Shown: positions 1 to 12,452 of the stretch, in pieces
How positions within the stretch are numbered: the stretch's first letter is position 1
How the letters are laid out: each line of letters starts with the position of its first letter
From: Loxodes magnus
Taxonomy: Eukaryota; Ciliophora; Karyorelictea; Loxodida; Loxodidae
Direction of reading: 5' to 3'
Length of the DNA stretch: 64,000 bases
Assembly (NCBI GenBank): GCA_946699065.1
Contig: CAMPDV010000015.1
Coordinates: forward strand, 806,001 to 870,000
Program-made: the position numbers and the translations under genes
Notes under the pieces: generated by a model
Databases searched by the model: none
Told to the model about the DNA's origin: nothing
The model's input: only the letters and a program-made list of their open reading frames with translations

Positions 1-2984
1 AATTTTTATTATTTATTAATAAAATTTTCTTATATTTTATATTTTATAACATTTTAAACTTAAATATTTTATTGTAGATTTGAATTTGTTAAATAAATTA
101 AAAATAGATTGCATTTTATATTTTTAATTAAATTTTATAGATAACTAAAATTAAATATATTTTCCTACGCTTTCATATTTGCAATAAAAATTTTGATTAA
201 AAATATTTTTTAAGCACTATTAGATTATTTATTATCCATAAAATTTATTAATTGCTATTATAATTTATGACTTATTTTCTAACTTATTTATTCTTTAAAT
301 TAAAATTATTTTAGTATGTTTACCCCAAATATTAAAAAATTTTAATAATATAATCCTGAAATTAATTATTTTTTATCTATTATGCTTTTTTGTATAATTA
401 AATATCTCTTAAAAGATGCAAATGTTCACTACAGCAAAATTAAATTTTTATTTTTTGTATTAAATTATTTTGAATAATAGATTTTATTTTTATTTTTTAT
501 TTAGAAGTTTTGTAAATCCTTCTATCATGAATAAATTAGATTAATATTATTTAAAATTTATTAATTTTTCTTCTCTATATAAATAATAAAAATTTTGCTA
601 AATTCTATTTTATTCCAAAGATTTATTTTAAATAACTAAGTTATACTTTTATTTATTAATTTTTTAATTAATTTTTTAATTAATTTTATTTTAGAATTTA
701 AAATTGAATAACTTACTAAAATTTAAAGAAGTAATCTTTTGAATAGTTAAAATTTAATTAAAAGAATTGTTGGTTCTTGGAGTAATCTAATAATTTTTTA
801 ATTATTTAAAATTACTTAATTTAGATATTTAATTTTAATAAGTTTCTTAAATAGTTTTTTCTTTATAATTTATTTTTTTAATTATAAATTTAAGTATATT
901 TTATATTTTTACAATAGATATTTATCTTTATTTTTATTAGTAATTTGTTTTAGCAAATATATTTTGGAAGAATACTCTTTTTTCTTAAATATTTAAATTG
1001 AATAATAACACTTCTTTTCTAATAAAAGTCAAACCTTTTTGCTTTAACTAACTTATTTTAAGCACATTCTTTAATTTTAATATGGAGGAATACATCTAAT
1101 TTTATAACTCATGAATTTAAAAATTATAAATGCTAAGAAATTCCTTTTTATTTAGGAATTTGAACCAAATAAATTTAATTATATTATATTATATTATTAA
1201 AATTTTTTATTGCTTTTTCAAAACTCTTAAGTATTTATATATCTCATATAACTACCTTATTTATTTTTATTTTCTTTAATTTTTATGATATTCTAATTGT
1301 ATATTAAAGTGAGTCACCATTATTTGTTTGTCTAATTATTTCAGTTATAACATACCTTTTAATAAGGAAATTTTGATTAAAAATTTAACTAAGCTTGAGA
1401 AATTTTCCTATTTATGTTACCTTAAATTAAAATTTTTAAATTAGAATATATTTTTAAAAGCGATTTTCAGAATTATTATACTTTCGTATTTATAAATTTA
1501 ATTTGATAAGCAATTCTCGAATAAATTAATTATAGAAATTGATTAAATAGCAATTAATTTATATAAACTATATTTAAAATTTAACTTTATGATTAAAATT
1601 TATTATTATTATCTACTTATATTTTAATGATTGAAAACATATTTAAAAAATTAATAATTTAAATTATTATTATTCACCAAATGCTTTTAGTTAAAGTATA
1701 TAAATATGTTTAATTTTTCAGTTTATATTTTTTTATCTAACAATTCTTTTTACAATTAAAACACTTTTAATTTGCATACTTAAAATTTTTTTTAAAATTA
1801 TAATAAATTGAAATGAAAATTATTAATTTATCTTTAATTTAATGAGGATAGTGAAATAAATAAAATTTGAAAAAATTAAAAATAAAGTTACATTAATAAT
1901 TAATTTATTAAAATACCATTTTATTTTATTAATTTTAGGAAATTAATTCTAAAATAAATAATTATTTATATTCTCTATTATTCAATAATTATAATTCATA
2001 TTTGATAATTAATATTTATGTTTTCATTTGGAACATTAATATAAAATAAACTTTAATTTAAATACTTTTAAGATAAAAATTTAAATATGCAATGGAAATT
2101 ATCTTTATTTAAAACTCTATCATAAATTAAATTATATAGTTAAAAAAGTTATATTTTTTGATTTTTTAATGTTTTGTTGATAAATAATTATAACTTTTCA
2201 GCTTGATAATTCAAATAATTAGATCAAATTTTATTAAGTTTTTAAGAAAAACTAAAAAAAGTTATTAAAACTAAAACAATCAAAGCTTACAAAATTATGC
2301 GAAAATGGGAACTAATAAATTTATTTATATTTTAATATACATTATTTAAGAATTTCTTACAATAAAAGTAATTTTAGAAAAATAAATTATTAAAACTGTT
2401 ATATTCAATCACATTTAAGAAACTTATTAATTTGAGTATCAACTTTTATAATAAACGAGTAAATTATTAAATTTTGTGTAATATTTTTATTATAATTAAC
2501 TATTTAATATAAATCTAATTTATATCTCTAATCACTAAAACTTTTAGATGATTCATTATTAAAACTATTCAAATTAGGCAGTTCTTCTGCTCTTATTCTC
2601 GAATCATTTAAATTTAAAATCAGATTTGAGAAATTAATTTCTTTTTGCTAAAAATAGATATTAAAATATATGAAAATTAAAGATTAATAAAACTAAAAAT
2701 AGATTTAGTATAATAAATTTATAATTCTTTATATAAAAATTGCTTAAAGCTCATATGATTAATATATTTAAAATATCTTTATTTTTCTTGATTGCTTTTA
2801 TTATAAAAATATATTTACACGATGTATAATATAAATTAAAAACTCACTTAAAGGAATTTAAATTAAATTAAATTTTTTTTCAATTATAAAAAATATATGA
2901 ATACAATTTCAAAAATAATGCGTTTTTTCGTTTTTAATATATTTATAAATTTTATTTTATATATTAATTTAGTATAAAAAATTT
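1..2984. other. AT-rich stretch, no recognised gene
   Basis: Very AT-rich DNA with no protein motif I can recognise on either strand. Part of it (about 150-1080) is an old paralogue of 13060-14960 and is listed separately. Long frames without TGA exist but have the composition of random AT-rich sequence, poor in G, A, D and P codons. Confidence 0.6.
150..1080. repeat. old direct duplication of 13060-14960, without insertions
   Basis: Ordered matches run through both segments: the stretch with TAGATTATTTATTATCCATA near 225 matches one near 13125, the TTAAAATTACTTAA near 807 matches one near 13698, and the segment near 1020 matches one near 14890. Divergence is much higher than in the block duplication at 2985. 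The copy at 13 kb carries a family B retroelement that is absent here, so this segment serves as the empty-site paralogue. Confidence 0.6.
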
Positions 2985-4178
2985 TTAATTATTTATTTTT
3001 ATGGAAATTCACATCTTAAATTAATTTTTATATTAAGAATGTAAGAAAAAAGTTGTAAAAGTATGAATAAAGAAACGAAAAATGAGTAAAATTAATTGTA
3101 AATAAAAATGTTTTTTCTACTTATACTATTAAAAGTTATCTAATCTTTTTCTTTTAGATTCTACCTTCTTTTGCATTTTAAAATTTAATTTCATACAGAA
3201 GGTTTCTAGTTTAAACGAATTTTTTACTATTAATAAAGGATATAAGCAGAAAAATATAGCTGAAAAATAAAGCACATAAATAAAAGAATTTAAGGAGTTA
3301 AAATTTTACTTTAAGTTATTTTTTTTATTCATTATAAAAGCATGAAAAATATAATCCTTTCAAATGAAGAACATAATATATTTGAATTTTTTTAAGCATT
3401 TCATCTATTTTTGCTATGTTGTCAAAACAATAATAATATAACGACTAAAATATAAATAGAATCTTAATTTAAAAAAATTAATTAGCGCAAAAATTAACAA
3501 ATAAATTTAAATTTTTATAAGTTAAACAATATAAAAAATAAAAATTAACTTTAATTTGGAGCAAGAATTAACTAAAAAGTTTTAAATCTAACCAATTTGA
3601 AAAATGAATATTAAATGAGCAACAAACCAAGAAAAATAGATACTTCACTTAAGAGTAAGATAAAAATAAAAATAAATTATTAAAAGTCAAAAAATATTTA
3701 GTAAAAACTGAACAAAGAAGTTAAATCTAAAATCAGTTCGAAATAAGACTAATCTAATTTGTTTTATAAGTAAGATAGGATGACTTAGCTTTATTTCCTT
3801 ATATTTAAAAATTGAATTTAAATTCAGAACAGCATTGAAATAATTTTTAAATGTAAACGATAAAAATAAAAATATATTCAAACAAAAGTTGAAAAATTGA
3901 GAACGAAAAAATTAAATAGCTTATTCTTTAAATTATTGAAAGAAAAAATTTAGAATTTTTTGCATGATCAAAATATATAAACAAACATATAAGAAGAAAA
4001 GACTTATATTTGCTTTAATTTATTATAGATCTTAAGAAAAAATGTTAAAAATACATAATAACAATAACTCAATGGATTCTACTAATTAAATCTAACATAT
4101 CTTCTATATATCCTTCTTTTTATATAACTCTAATTTTTTATTATTTTTTTTAATATTCTTTTTCTTATTTTTTATTTT

Positions 4179-5354
4179 TCACTTTTATACTCTCTTCCTT
4201 TTTATTCTTTCTATCTTCTCTTATCTTTACTAATTAATTAAATTAATAAGTCTTTACTAAACTTTCAAAATATATTACACGAACTCTTTTTCAACTTCCT
4301 ACGACAAAATATCTTTCAGTTTTACCTTTTTATCTTTTCCTCTTTTTATATTTCTTTATTTACCTAACTTACCTTTCTTCTCTCTTTATATCTCGAACTA
4401 CTAACTTTTTGATTTTTCTATTGTTTTTGTTTTAAATAAAGTTTCTTTACCATTCGTCTCCATTTCTACTTATACTTCGTTATTCTTCTTTTCGATTTCT
4501 TACAAAATTGTTTTTGTTTTTTATTACTATAAGTTCAAATTAAAGGACTCTTAATTTTTATCATAGCCATTAAATTTTATTTACTCAGTTACTTCTCTCT
4601 AAATATCACTCTAAGGTTCAGACTCTTCTTCTAAAAGATTTCTATAAAACAGACAAACTTTACTTTCATTTTTAAAAGAGTTATAAAGATTAGCCTCTCT
4701 AATCTTTTCTCTTTCTTCTTAAATTTGAAACTTCAGAAGGTTTAGTTGATTTTAAAGTTCTTTATTTTCTATCTAGAGTTCTTGATACATAAGTTTTAGG
4801 TTATAGTTTTAGTTTAATTGTTTTCTTAACTAAGCATTATCCTTCTATAATATTTCATTTTATTATTCTAGGCTAAGGTTTTATTCTTTTAGTTTACTAA
4901 GTTTAAGGTAGAATCTTTCGTTTTTAACGAATAAACTTTCATAAAGTGTCTGTTTTTCTTTAATTTCGCTTTACAAGTTAAAAACTTCTTCTTAATGCAT
5001 TTTAAGTTCTTTTTGTGTGTCTTTTAAAGTTTATGAAAGGAGTTATATTTCAATTTCCTTTTTATCGATTTCAGATTCGTAGACTTGAGTGATATTGTTT
5101 TTAATTTGTTAGAATTCTTTAGCTTTAGAAGAATAGGAAGATTATAGAGTAGGAACTTGGAGTTAATTACTTAACATTTAGTTTTCAGCTTCTAGTTATT
5201 AAATGATAGAAACAGCTTCTTAGTAAGACTTTTAAAGCTTTTAGTAGTTAGAATCGTGAAGAGCGTTAAGTTCTTATACTTTGGCTTGATCAATAAGAGT
5301 TTGTGTGTTTTTAGTATTAATAGCGAAAACGATTTATTTAATAAATAAATCCAT
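4179..5354 (-). CDS. coiled-coil protein, 391 aa (copy 1)
   Basis: With UAR read as glutamine the frame runs without a break from ATG at 5354 to TGA at 4179. It begins MDLFIKQIVFAINTKN and then enters long heptad-like stretches rich in L, Q, E and K, for example around YQEAVSIIQQLEAENQML and LQIENKELQNQLNLLKFQI. The last third is strongly basic (repeated KRGK and KRK runs) and ends RIKRKRVQK. I see no catalytic domain, signal peptide or membrane segment. It may be a structural or scaffold protein, but I do not recognise the family. The frame stays open upstream of this ATG, through 5355 to about 5600, so a longer N-terminus is possible. The second copy at 31903-33291 is nearly identical except for one extra base near the 3' end, which changes the C-terminus. 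Confidence 0.75.
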
Positions 5355-7109
5355 CTATAGGAATTATAAAGTAGATAAAAGAGATTTTTATTCTTATTTA
5401 ATAAACTTAATATTTATTATCTTATTTTTAAGATTTACGTCTAACTAACTATTTTTATCTTATTCTAATTATTTATTAATTCCCTTTAAATTTTTCATAT
5501 TAGCTTAATTGGAAAAAATAATTTAGCTTATATTTATTTATTGTACTTTTTGCTTGATGCTTTTTAATAGCATTTTGTCAACATGGTAAAGTTTATTTTT
5601 TCTTAAATTTTATCTGAGCCTTTTAAATAAATAATTGCATTTTATAAACAATTTTTAAGAGAAAGTAAACATTTTTTCCTATATGAATTTATAACTTTTA
5701 GTTTAAGAAAAATTTTTATTTTTAAACTTTTTAAAGATATTTAGCTATGAATATCTATTCTATTTTTCGAGATTGGCTTTCCAAAGTATAATTTAAAATT
5801 TTAGTTTATTTTTTGAAGATTTTTCTAATTTATTTCGTTAAGATAGCTTCTAAAATATTTTTGGTCAATGAATATTTACTCTTAATCATTTATTTAATAC
5901 TTTTATTATTTTCCAATAAGTTAATTACTCTGTTTCTCGAGATTTAACTTATTGGCCCATTTATTAGATATTGAACTTCAATTTTTATTAGCAGAAGATA
6001 AATAAAATAATGAAAATTAGCTTTTGTAATAAGACCAATAAAGTAAGCTACCCAAAAATTTACTTTATGTACTTAACTTCAAATCTTTTTAATTTCAGAT
6101 TTTAGTTTAAAATCTTTCTTGATTTTATATTCAGGAGTATCTGACAGTCATTTTAAATAACAGGAAATACAGTTAGTAAAAGAAGCAAGAATGAAAATTT
6201 ACAGCTATAAATTAGATGAGCACTCAAACTAAGGATTTATTAATTTCTTTCATCTTCAGCTAACATAGATCCTAGAAATTTTAATGATGGATATTTTTAA
6301 AATTTTTATAAACTTAATCATTTAATTTCGTTGGAATTCTAAGACCTTAAGACAAGTGTAAATAATTACTCAATAGATAATTAAATAATGCTAGATTTAA
6401 AAGTGTAATAAGCATCATTTTTAATTTAAAACCAATAAACTAAAATTAAACATAAAATTTATTTAGATTTAATGCTAAAACTAGCAAGGGTTTCCTATCT
6501 TAATTTAGTAATAAATTTCTTCTCATTTTCATTACTAAAAATTACTATCGAAGTTTGCTTTATACAATTTTTTGTAAATTAAAACGAAATAAAATTTAAG
6601 GGTTTTCTTTAAGAAATTTTTTTTCTTAATTCAACTTGAAACTGAACAGTTAAACTATTTAATAAGATAAATAGTAAAGATTAGAATTATCTATATTAAT
6701 TCATATTTTAGTTTCATGTTCTCTGCTTTTAATTATGCAAATCTATTCGAATATTTCCTTGAAAAATGGTATGAAGGATTTAAATAAATTTTATTTATAT
6801 AGAAAAATAGAAAAAAGAAGATAAAATGTAAACCTAAAATCAAGAGGGTTGTTTCATACTGATCCCTCTCAATCCTTAAGAAGAACTATAGAAGTTAGAT
6901 TAAAATATACGTTATTATTCTTTGAAGATGATAGGAAGACAAAAAACCCTAATTATGATAAAAAGTCAGTTAAAATCAAGAAAATTTACGTTAAAATAAA
7001 AAAGTAGCAAAAAACTAAGTAGATCTATAGATCAATGAACATGAGTTAACGAAATTAGAAACATTATCTAAGAAAGAGAATATAATTTTACTAAAATTTT
7101 CATATATTA
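5355..7109. other. intergenic stretch of the duplicated block
   Basis: No gene is confidently recognised. A plus-strand frame starting with ATG at 6735 reads a basic peptide (MQIYSNISLKNGMKDLNKF, later HTDPSQSLRRTIEVRLKY) that resembles coding sequence through about 7060 and is conserved in copy 2 with both silent and replacement changes, but it has no TGA stop before it enters non-homologous DNA. I therefore leave it uncalled. The hydrophobic frame at 5815-6000 (and 33746-33940 in copy 2) differs between the copies by a two-base indel and is not supported as a gene. Confidence 0.4.
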
Positions 7110-7535
7110 ATATTAATAATAATAAATATGATTATAGAGCGTGTAACACCTCGTTGGATCACAGCTATTTCAAATTTATATTTAATATTAAAAAAAATGT
7201 TATCATGCTTCTTTTTTTTCATTTTATTTGTCCAACGAGTCACATCTGCTTTTCAAAATGGGGAATTTACTTGTTAAAAATTATTCTTAAATCTTAAATC
7301 AAATGCTCTAGTCTTCTTGAATAAAATCAAAATAAGAATTAGTAATTAAGTCATTAGTAGATCCAACTTTCGTACTACTAGGAGAATCCTTGGACAAGCA
7401 AATCTTGTCTCTTCCAATCTTTCTAACCCCTTTGGTGACATCTAGTGAGAGATTACTCGAAATGCAGAATACAAGATTACTTACTAATTCTACTAGCTGC
7501 GTGCTACATCTATATTTTTATTTTAATAACAAATA
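7110..7535 (-). mobile_element. hairpin-tailed retroelement, minus strand
   Basis: On the minus strand the element ends with the 3' signature shared by families B and C: a bulged hairpin at 7136-7167 (GTG pairing with CAC in place of GCG with CGC), then CTCTATAATC and a short AT-rich tail. It interrupts the duplicated block: copy 2 at about 35045 lacks it. Near 7494-7530 there is a second, shortened and oppositely oriented piece that resembles the same tail (AGCTGCG, TGCTAC). The body has no clear ORF. Its exact 5' end is uncertain. Confidence 0.6.
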
Positions 7536-8437
7536 AAAGCAATGAAATTAAATAAGCTTTTACATATAATTTAAATATATGATATCTAAAGATAAATGAA
7601 GGAAAATTGAATTTATGAAATGAAAAATATAAATCTGAAAGAGAGACTAAAATTTGTTTAAATAATAAAGATTAATTTATTTTAGATATTTTTTATATAT
7701 TTGAACTCACTATTTATGTAAAAATATATATAAATGTAATTTTGTTCAAACAATTTAAATACAAGTTTTATATAATTATTCTTGCTTAATAATCAAAATT
7801 ATATATATCTTCCTTTATTTTTCCTAATTAAAACCTTTCATAATATCCAATTATTTTTTATTATATAGTAAATAATCTAATAATAATGCAAAATAGGTAA
7901 AAATTAGATGCATAAAACAATTTATCGAATATATTGGGCTATAGATATTTATAGAGGTATAGTAAATTATTTAAGGGTCATTATAAGAAAACCACAACAA
8001 TTGCTATAATTGTATATTCTTTTTATCTCATTCTTAAGTTTTCTTGTAATATATTAATCTTTCTAAAGCATAGATATTTGACTTAACATTTTCAAATTAG
8101 CTTTAAACTAACTCTTAATCATTTAAATATTAGCATATGATAATTAAAAAACAATCATAAGATACAAACTATTAAAACTAAAGTTGTAGAATACTGTTCT
8201 CATATAAATTTATTTATTGATATTTTCGATCTTTAGAAAGCATATAAGCATATTTTTATTTGGTTATAAAGTAAATAAATTTATAAATGTAATATTTTAG
8301 ATTAAGTTTTAAAACTTTCATTTAATTATATTCTAAGACTAGAAACTTAAATTATTCACTTCTTTAAATAAAAAGCAATAAATTAATTTATATAATAGAC
8401 AGTTAATCAGATATTTTAATCTAAAAATTAAATTAGT

Positions 8438-10180
8438 TCATCCATCTCCTCCATCCCCTCCATCTCCTCCATCATAATCACCATCACCACAATCGTCTTG
8501 AAAATCTTTATTGTCGAAATCTTCGTTGTTATAGGACTCAAAAGACACAGAATTATCTGCAATTATGTATATTTCAACATCTTCATAATCAATAAATTGC
8601 TTTATCTTTTTAGTTTTTGTTTTCTTTTCCTTTTTGAAATTAACTGTCCCTAGTTTCTATAGCAACTTGTCAAGTTTATTTTCATATTTTGTTCTAAAAT
8701 GGCTTAAACTACAACAGTAATTCCCAAATTTGATTACGTTGAAATTACCATCTATTCCCAAGTTAAATGCAAAAGGATGGGTAGAAGATACTTCTTTAAT
8801 CTTGTTTTAAAGATAATTGTTATCCTAGTTATTCTCAAAGATAAATAGCTTAAGTGGCCATTTATAAGATTTCCAATCATTTTTATCAGGAAGCTTTTCT
8901 GCATGATGATATGACCATTACTAAAAGTCATAGTTCCTATAGAAATGGAATATTCTTCCAAAAAGACTTGGATCTATTCTATCCAGTATCTACATGATTC
9001 TTAATGAGACATGCTACCATTTTAGAGTAAAATTAATCCATCAAAGAAAATCAAAAACTGTAACTATTGGTATAGGAGACATTTATACTTAAGGTTTTAT
9101 CCAATTTAGTCATTTCTAACCATCTTAAAATAAACCGCTTTCTTGCATCACTATAGGCATGATTTCTTACCAATTAAGATCTAAAGCTCTATATAGTGAA
9201 TTTGATTTTCCTTCAGTAGGTAGTTGAAAACTTTTAAACATTAGCTAACTACCAAATAGCTAATCTCCATGTTCGCCAGTTACTAAAATAGCCGTGGGGT
9301 CACTTTGAACTTAGTTTACAATGGAAGTAATATGATCTTCATCTTTTAGAATCAATTAACCAAATGTAGGATTTATACTTAAGTTATAAAATTCAGGATA
9401 TTCAGTAATGGAACTTTGTTTAAGAACTATTGTAATTTTGCTCAAAAGATCGTTTCTATTATTATTTTTAGTCCAAAGTAAAAACGAAGTTACAACAGCA
9501 GTAGAATCAATACCTCCACTTCATAGTACATAAATCTTACTACAAGGGTAATTTAAAATAGCTCCTGCAGTCTCATAACAAATTTGACCAAGTGTTTTGT
9601 TGAAAGAAGGATTGAAAGCTGGAAGTGGATCAATGATTTTAGTCTTTAAAGTTCCTTTGAGAACTCCAGTTCTGTCAATAATTTGAAAACGGAAGTAGCT
9701 GGAATATAAAAACATGAAATTTTTTTTAGGTAATATTTTAGTTTAGCTAAATTAAATTATCATTGAAAGTAAAGGATTATAGTCCAACATAAAATCAGCT
9801 ATATTCTCATTTACTTAGGATTAAGAAATTTTTTATTCCTCTTCCATTTTAGTTTATTTTTATACATTAACGAAAGTTGGAAAATTTCCACTTCCAATTC
9901 ATAGCAATTGAGGTAAAAATTCGCTTATCTATTGATTATTTTCCTTTTACTGGTGTGTCTAATATTAAGGAGTATTTATTTAAATTGCTTAGTTAGTCTA
10001 ATATTAAGGAATTTTTATTTCCTCGGGTTGGTTGTTCTAATATTAAGAAACATTTATTTCCACGAACTGATTGTTCTAGATCTAAGGAACATTGCTTTCC
10101 TTTGTTTGGCTGGATTCAATTTCATAAACATTTTTCCTTTTATTTAGGTCTTCTTTTTGAGAACTACAACAGGCTCCCAT
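8438..10180 (-). CDS. asparagine-synthase-like PP-loop protein, 580 aa (copy 1)
   Basis: The frame is intact from ATG at 10180 to TGA at 8438 with UAR as Q and internal UGA as W. The start MGACCSSQK is a textbook N-myristoylation context with two cysteines for palmitoylation, which suggests membrane anchoring. A glutamine-rich tract follows, with four 13-residue repeats of the type PQYQTNQ. The catalytic part has WSGGIDSTAVV (ATP pyrophosphatase P-loop) and TGEHGDQLFGS, matching the second signature of the asparagine synthase / beta-lactam synthetase fold. The protein ends in a DG-rich acidic tail. The N-terminal glutaminase of ordinary asparagine synthetases, with its Cys2, is absent, so ammonia or another amine would have to be the donor, or the enzyme adenylates a different carboxylate. 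Paralogues: 19891 (broken), 36199 and 52734. The substrate is unknown. Confidence 0.85.
9958..10113 (-). repeat. four tandem 39-nt units inside the synthase gene
   Basis: The string TCTAATATTAAG (the last unit diverged to TCTAGATCTAAG) recurs at 9958, 9997, 10036 and 10075, exactly 39 nt apart. Each unit encodes 13 residues containing PQ(Y/I)Q(N/T)NQ or close variants. The broken copy at 19891 has the same array (about 19959-20114). The copies at 36199 and 52734 lack it, so the array arose or was lost within this small family. Confidence 0.9.
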
Positions 10181-11949
10181 ATTTAGAATTTAATTTAATA
10201 GTTAGGGATTAAGCTATTAGGTACAATTTAACAATTTACCTTCTCAACTTACTTTGCTTTTATCAAATATAAAATATCAGCTTTTAAAGCTTTTTCATTT
10301 CTTAATTTATACTTTACTTTTCCCTTTTTCTTATTTATTTCTTGGGAGAAATGAAAGATTCCTTGCATATAAATTGAAGTTACTTTAGAATGTTAATGTA
10401 GTAAGAAATCTTATATCTAACTTCTATTTTCCTTCTATTTAGAAATTAAGTACTTTAAATAAAATTGTAACTAAATTGCTTATTAAGCTAGAAAATAGCA
10501 TAAATCAAGCCCTTTATTTTATAAACTCAAGCTTTGGACTAATTACTTACAGTTTGAATATTAAATGTATTAATCTAACTTCATTATCATAAATTCTCAA
10601 GTATTAATAAGTCCATTATAGCTAAACAATTGTTCTAACTTATTCAACAGAGATTTAGCTAATATAGTGTTTCTATCTGATCTTTTGATTCTTTCAAGAC
10701 TTTGCTACTTTAGTTAATCTTTTATCTTTATTTTGAGAAATAGCTTTTAGCTTAAAACTTAAAAAAAGCTTAAAAGCAAGTAATTTTTACAGACCCATTT
10801 AAAGAATTAGCTTGATTTATATAAGTTAGACTTTAATCTACTAATAGATTTTATTTAAAATCTTAGTTTATTACTTATCACTACGATTTGATTAGATAGA
10901 TTCATTTTAGGTAAGCATTGCAATGATAAAATCTTAGAATAGAAATATTTAAAATATTAATTTTCTAAATTTCTTAGATAAACTTAAAGTTGAAGTGCAA
11001 TTGCAGAACCTACTTAAGTAATTGAAGAATATAAATGTATTGAGATTAAATTATTTACTAACTTACTTCCCTTTTCTATATAGTTGTTTATATTGCTAAA
11101 TTAGATAATTTATTTTGACTATTTGTCGAGTTGATTATTGCAAAGAAATTTATAAAGTTTTGAAAAAACAATTTTCCTTCTCAACATCTCTAATTGTAAT
11201 GAAATACACAGTTACGAATGTAAAATATGCTGAACTAAATAATTTGAAAATGCAATAAAATAAAATAAAATAGGAGTAAATTAAATCAATTTAGCAAATT
11301 GGAAAGTTTCGTCTTTTTCTGATTTTAAGAATTTTTTATGCTTTATTAATATTTAAGCTATCTAAATGAACAAAAAGTAAAAGAATTAAAAAAATTAAAG
11401 AAAAATAAATAAATGGTGAGTGAACTAAAGGAAAAGAAAGGATTAGGGGAATGCTTTAGTTGAATGAAAACACTCAAAACAAAATTTATCCTTTTATGGA
11501 GAATTTTCTACTTTTTCCAAAGATTTTTTAGATAAAAAGATGGAACTTATAGTAAAGATTCAATAATTTAATTAATATTTTAACAATGAAATATAGAAAG
11601 AATAATAAAATAATAGAATATAAAGAAAAAATTAAAAAATATTTAAAAGTATATAAAATTAAATAGTATTAAAGTAAATTTATATTAATTAAGAAATATT
11701 AATAAAATATTCTATTTATTTTGTACTTAATTTTTTTGATTTTTTTGTAACTTTATTTTATTTAATTTTTTATAAAAAAAATAATATTTGATTGCATGAT
11801 TTTTTAATAAAATTATTTTAAAAGTTTATAACTTTTTCAAATTAAAGTATTTTAAATCATAATGGTTTTAGTATTTTAAATAGACTGTAAATTAAAATTA
11901 TTTTTAGGTTTAGAATTTTATTTTATAAATTTTTATTAAATAAAATAAA
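10181..11949. other. upstream flank of synthase copy 1, no gene seen
   Basis: Most of this stretch (to 11563) belongs to the left arm of the inverted repeat. A pyrimidine-rich block at about 10310-10360 (CCCTTTTTC, then TTATTTCTTGGGAGA) has a weaker counterpart upstream of the copy at 36199 (about 37975-38030), so it may be part of a promoter or 5' leader. I found no protein motif in it. Confidence 0.4.
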
Positions 11950-12452
11950 TAAATAAATTTGATTATAGAGCGCCTAGCACTCTCATTGTTGCGCAGCTCT
12001 TTAAAAAAAATGTTTCATACTGACAAGAATGTTTGTTACTGATAAAATTATCAGATACTGGTAGACCTTGTACAATACTGGTATAATTATTCAGTACTGA
12101 TAAAAATGTTCAATACTGATATAATTTTAGAATACTCGTAATCTTTAATACTTGCTTGAGGTCCAAGGACATGGCAGGATTGTGTTTCATTGCATCACCA
12201 AAGCAGAGGACGACATGTGTCAATTATGGATACTTAAATTCCCCACCTCTGATGAAACTCGCAATATTATTTCTTTTTCGTTCCAGAATTAAATTTAAAC
12301 TAAGCCAGTGCCGAGGGTCTAAGAATCTTATATCTAGAGGCCAAACCAAAGCAGAGGAAGACATAAAGTCGATTATGGGTACTTAACTTCCCCAACCTCT
12401 GATGAAGATGACCTTGTTGTTCACCTTCGAACAACTATGGCGGTTTTAAAAA
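11950..12452 (-). mobile_element. 5'-truncated family B retroelement (about 500 bp)
   Basis: This is a near-identical partner of 55455-55965. Read on the minus strand it starts just before the CCGCCATAG sequence, which contains the last codons of the longer element's ORF, and ends with the bulged hairpin (11967-12000), CTCTATAATC and a TTTATTTATT tail. The body contains about seven imperfect copies of a TACTGATA / TACTGGTA motif (12020-12140) and an internally duplicated segment of about 60 bp, with CCAAAGCAGAGGA at about 12200 and again at about 12348. The longer relative at 55455-56835 shows that this is a 3' fragment rather than an independent SINE. Confidence 0.8.

Larger units (their letters stand above)
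2985..10200. repeat. segmental duplication, copy 1
   Basis: The sequence from about 2985 is repeated in the same order and orientation at 29965-37820. It carries the coiled-coil gene, an intergenic stretch and the asparagine-synthase-like gene. Much of 4080-7080 differs from 32010-35040 by only scattered substitutions and single-base indels, whereas the synthase genes of the two blocks differ more at their N-termini. This copy has a hairpin-tailed element at 7110-7535 that copy 2 lacks, and it lacks the family B element that copy 2 has at 30830. Confidence 0.85.
7683..11563. repeat. large inverted repeat, left arm
   Basis: The reverse complement of this segment is found at 18436-23238. Matches cover the 3' flank of the synthase gene, the gene itself and about 1.4 kb upstream of it, up to the block with CTACTTTTTCC near 11530. 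The right arm is interrupted by a family A element (18671-19402) and a family B element (21772-22598). About 630 bp of this arm (roughly 10668-11305) has no counterpart at the place where the family A element sits in the right arm. Confidence 0.85.

Noticed and set aside
3687-3881. Standard-code ORFs of 60-95 codons scattered through the window, for example 3687-3881, 29049-29231, 39320-39523 and 54144-54347
   Set aside because: They exist only because TAA/TAG were treated as stops. They lie antisense to or out of frame with better-supported genes, or in AT-rich DNA with no domain or codon signal.
12020-12140. Short spaced TACTGATA repeats, checked as a possible CRISPR-like or iteron array
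   Set aside because: The units are irregular, lie inside a retroelement 3' UTR and occur identically in the second copy at 55530-55630.
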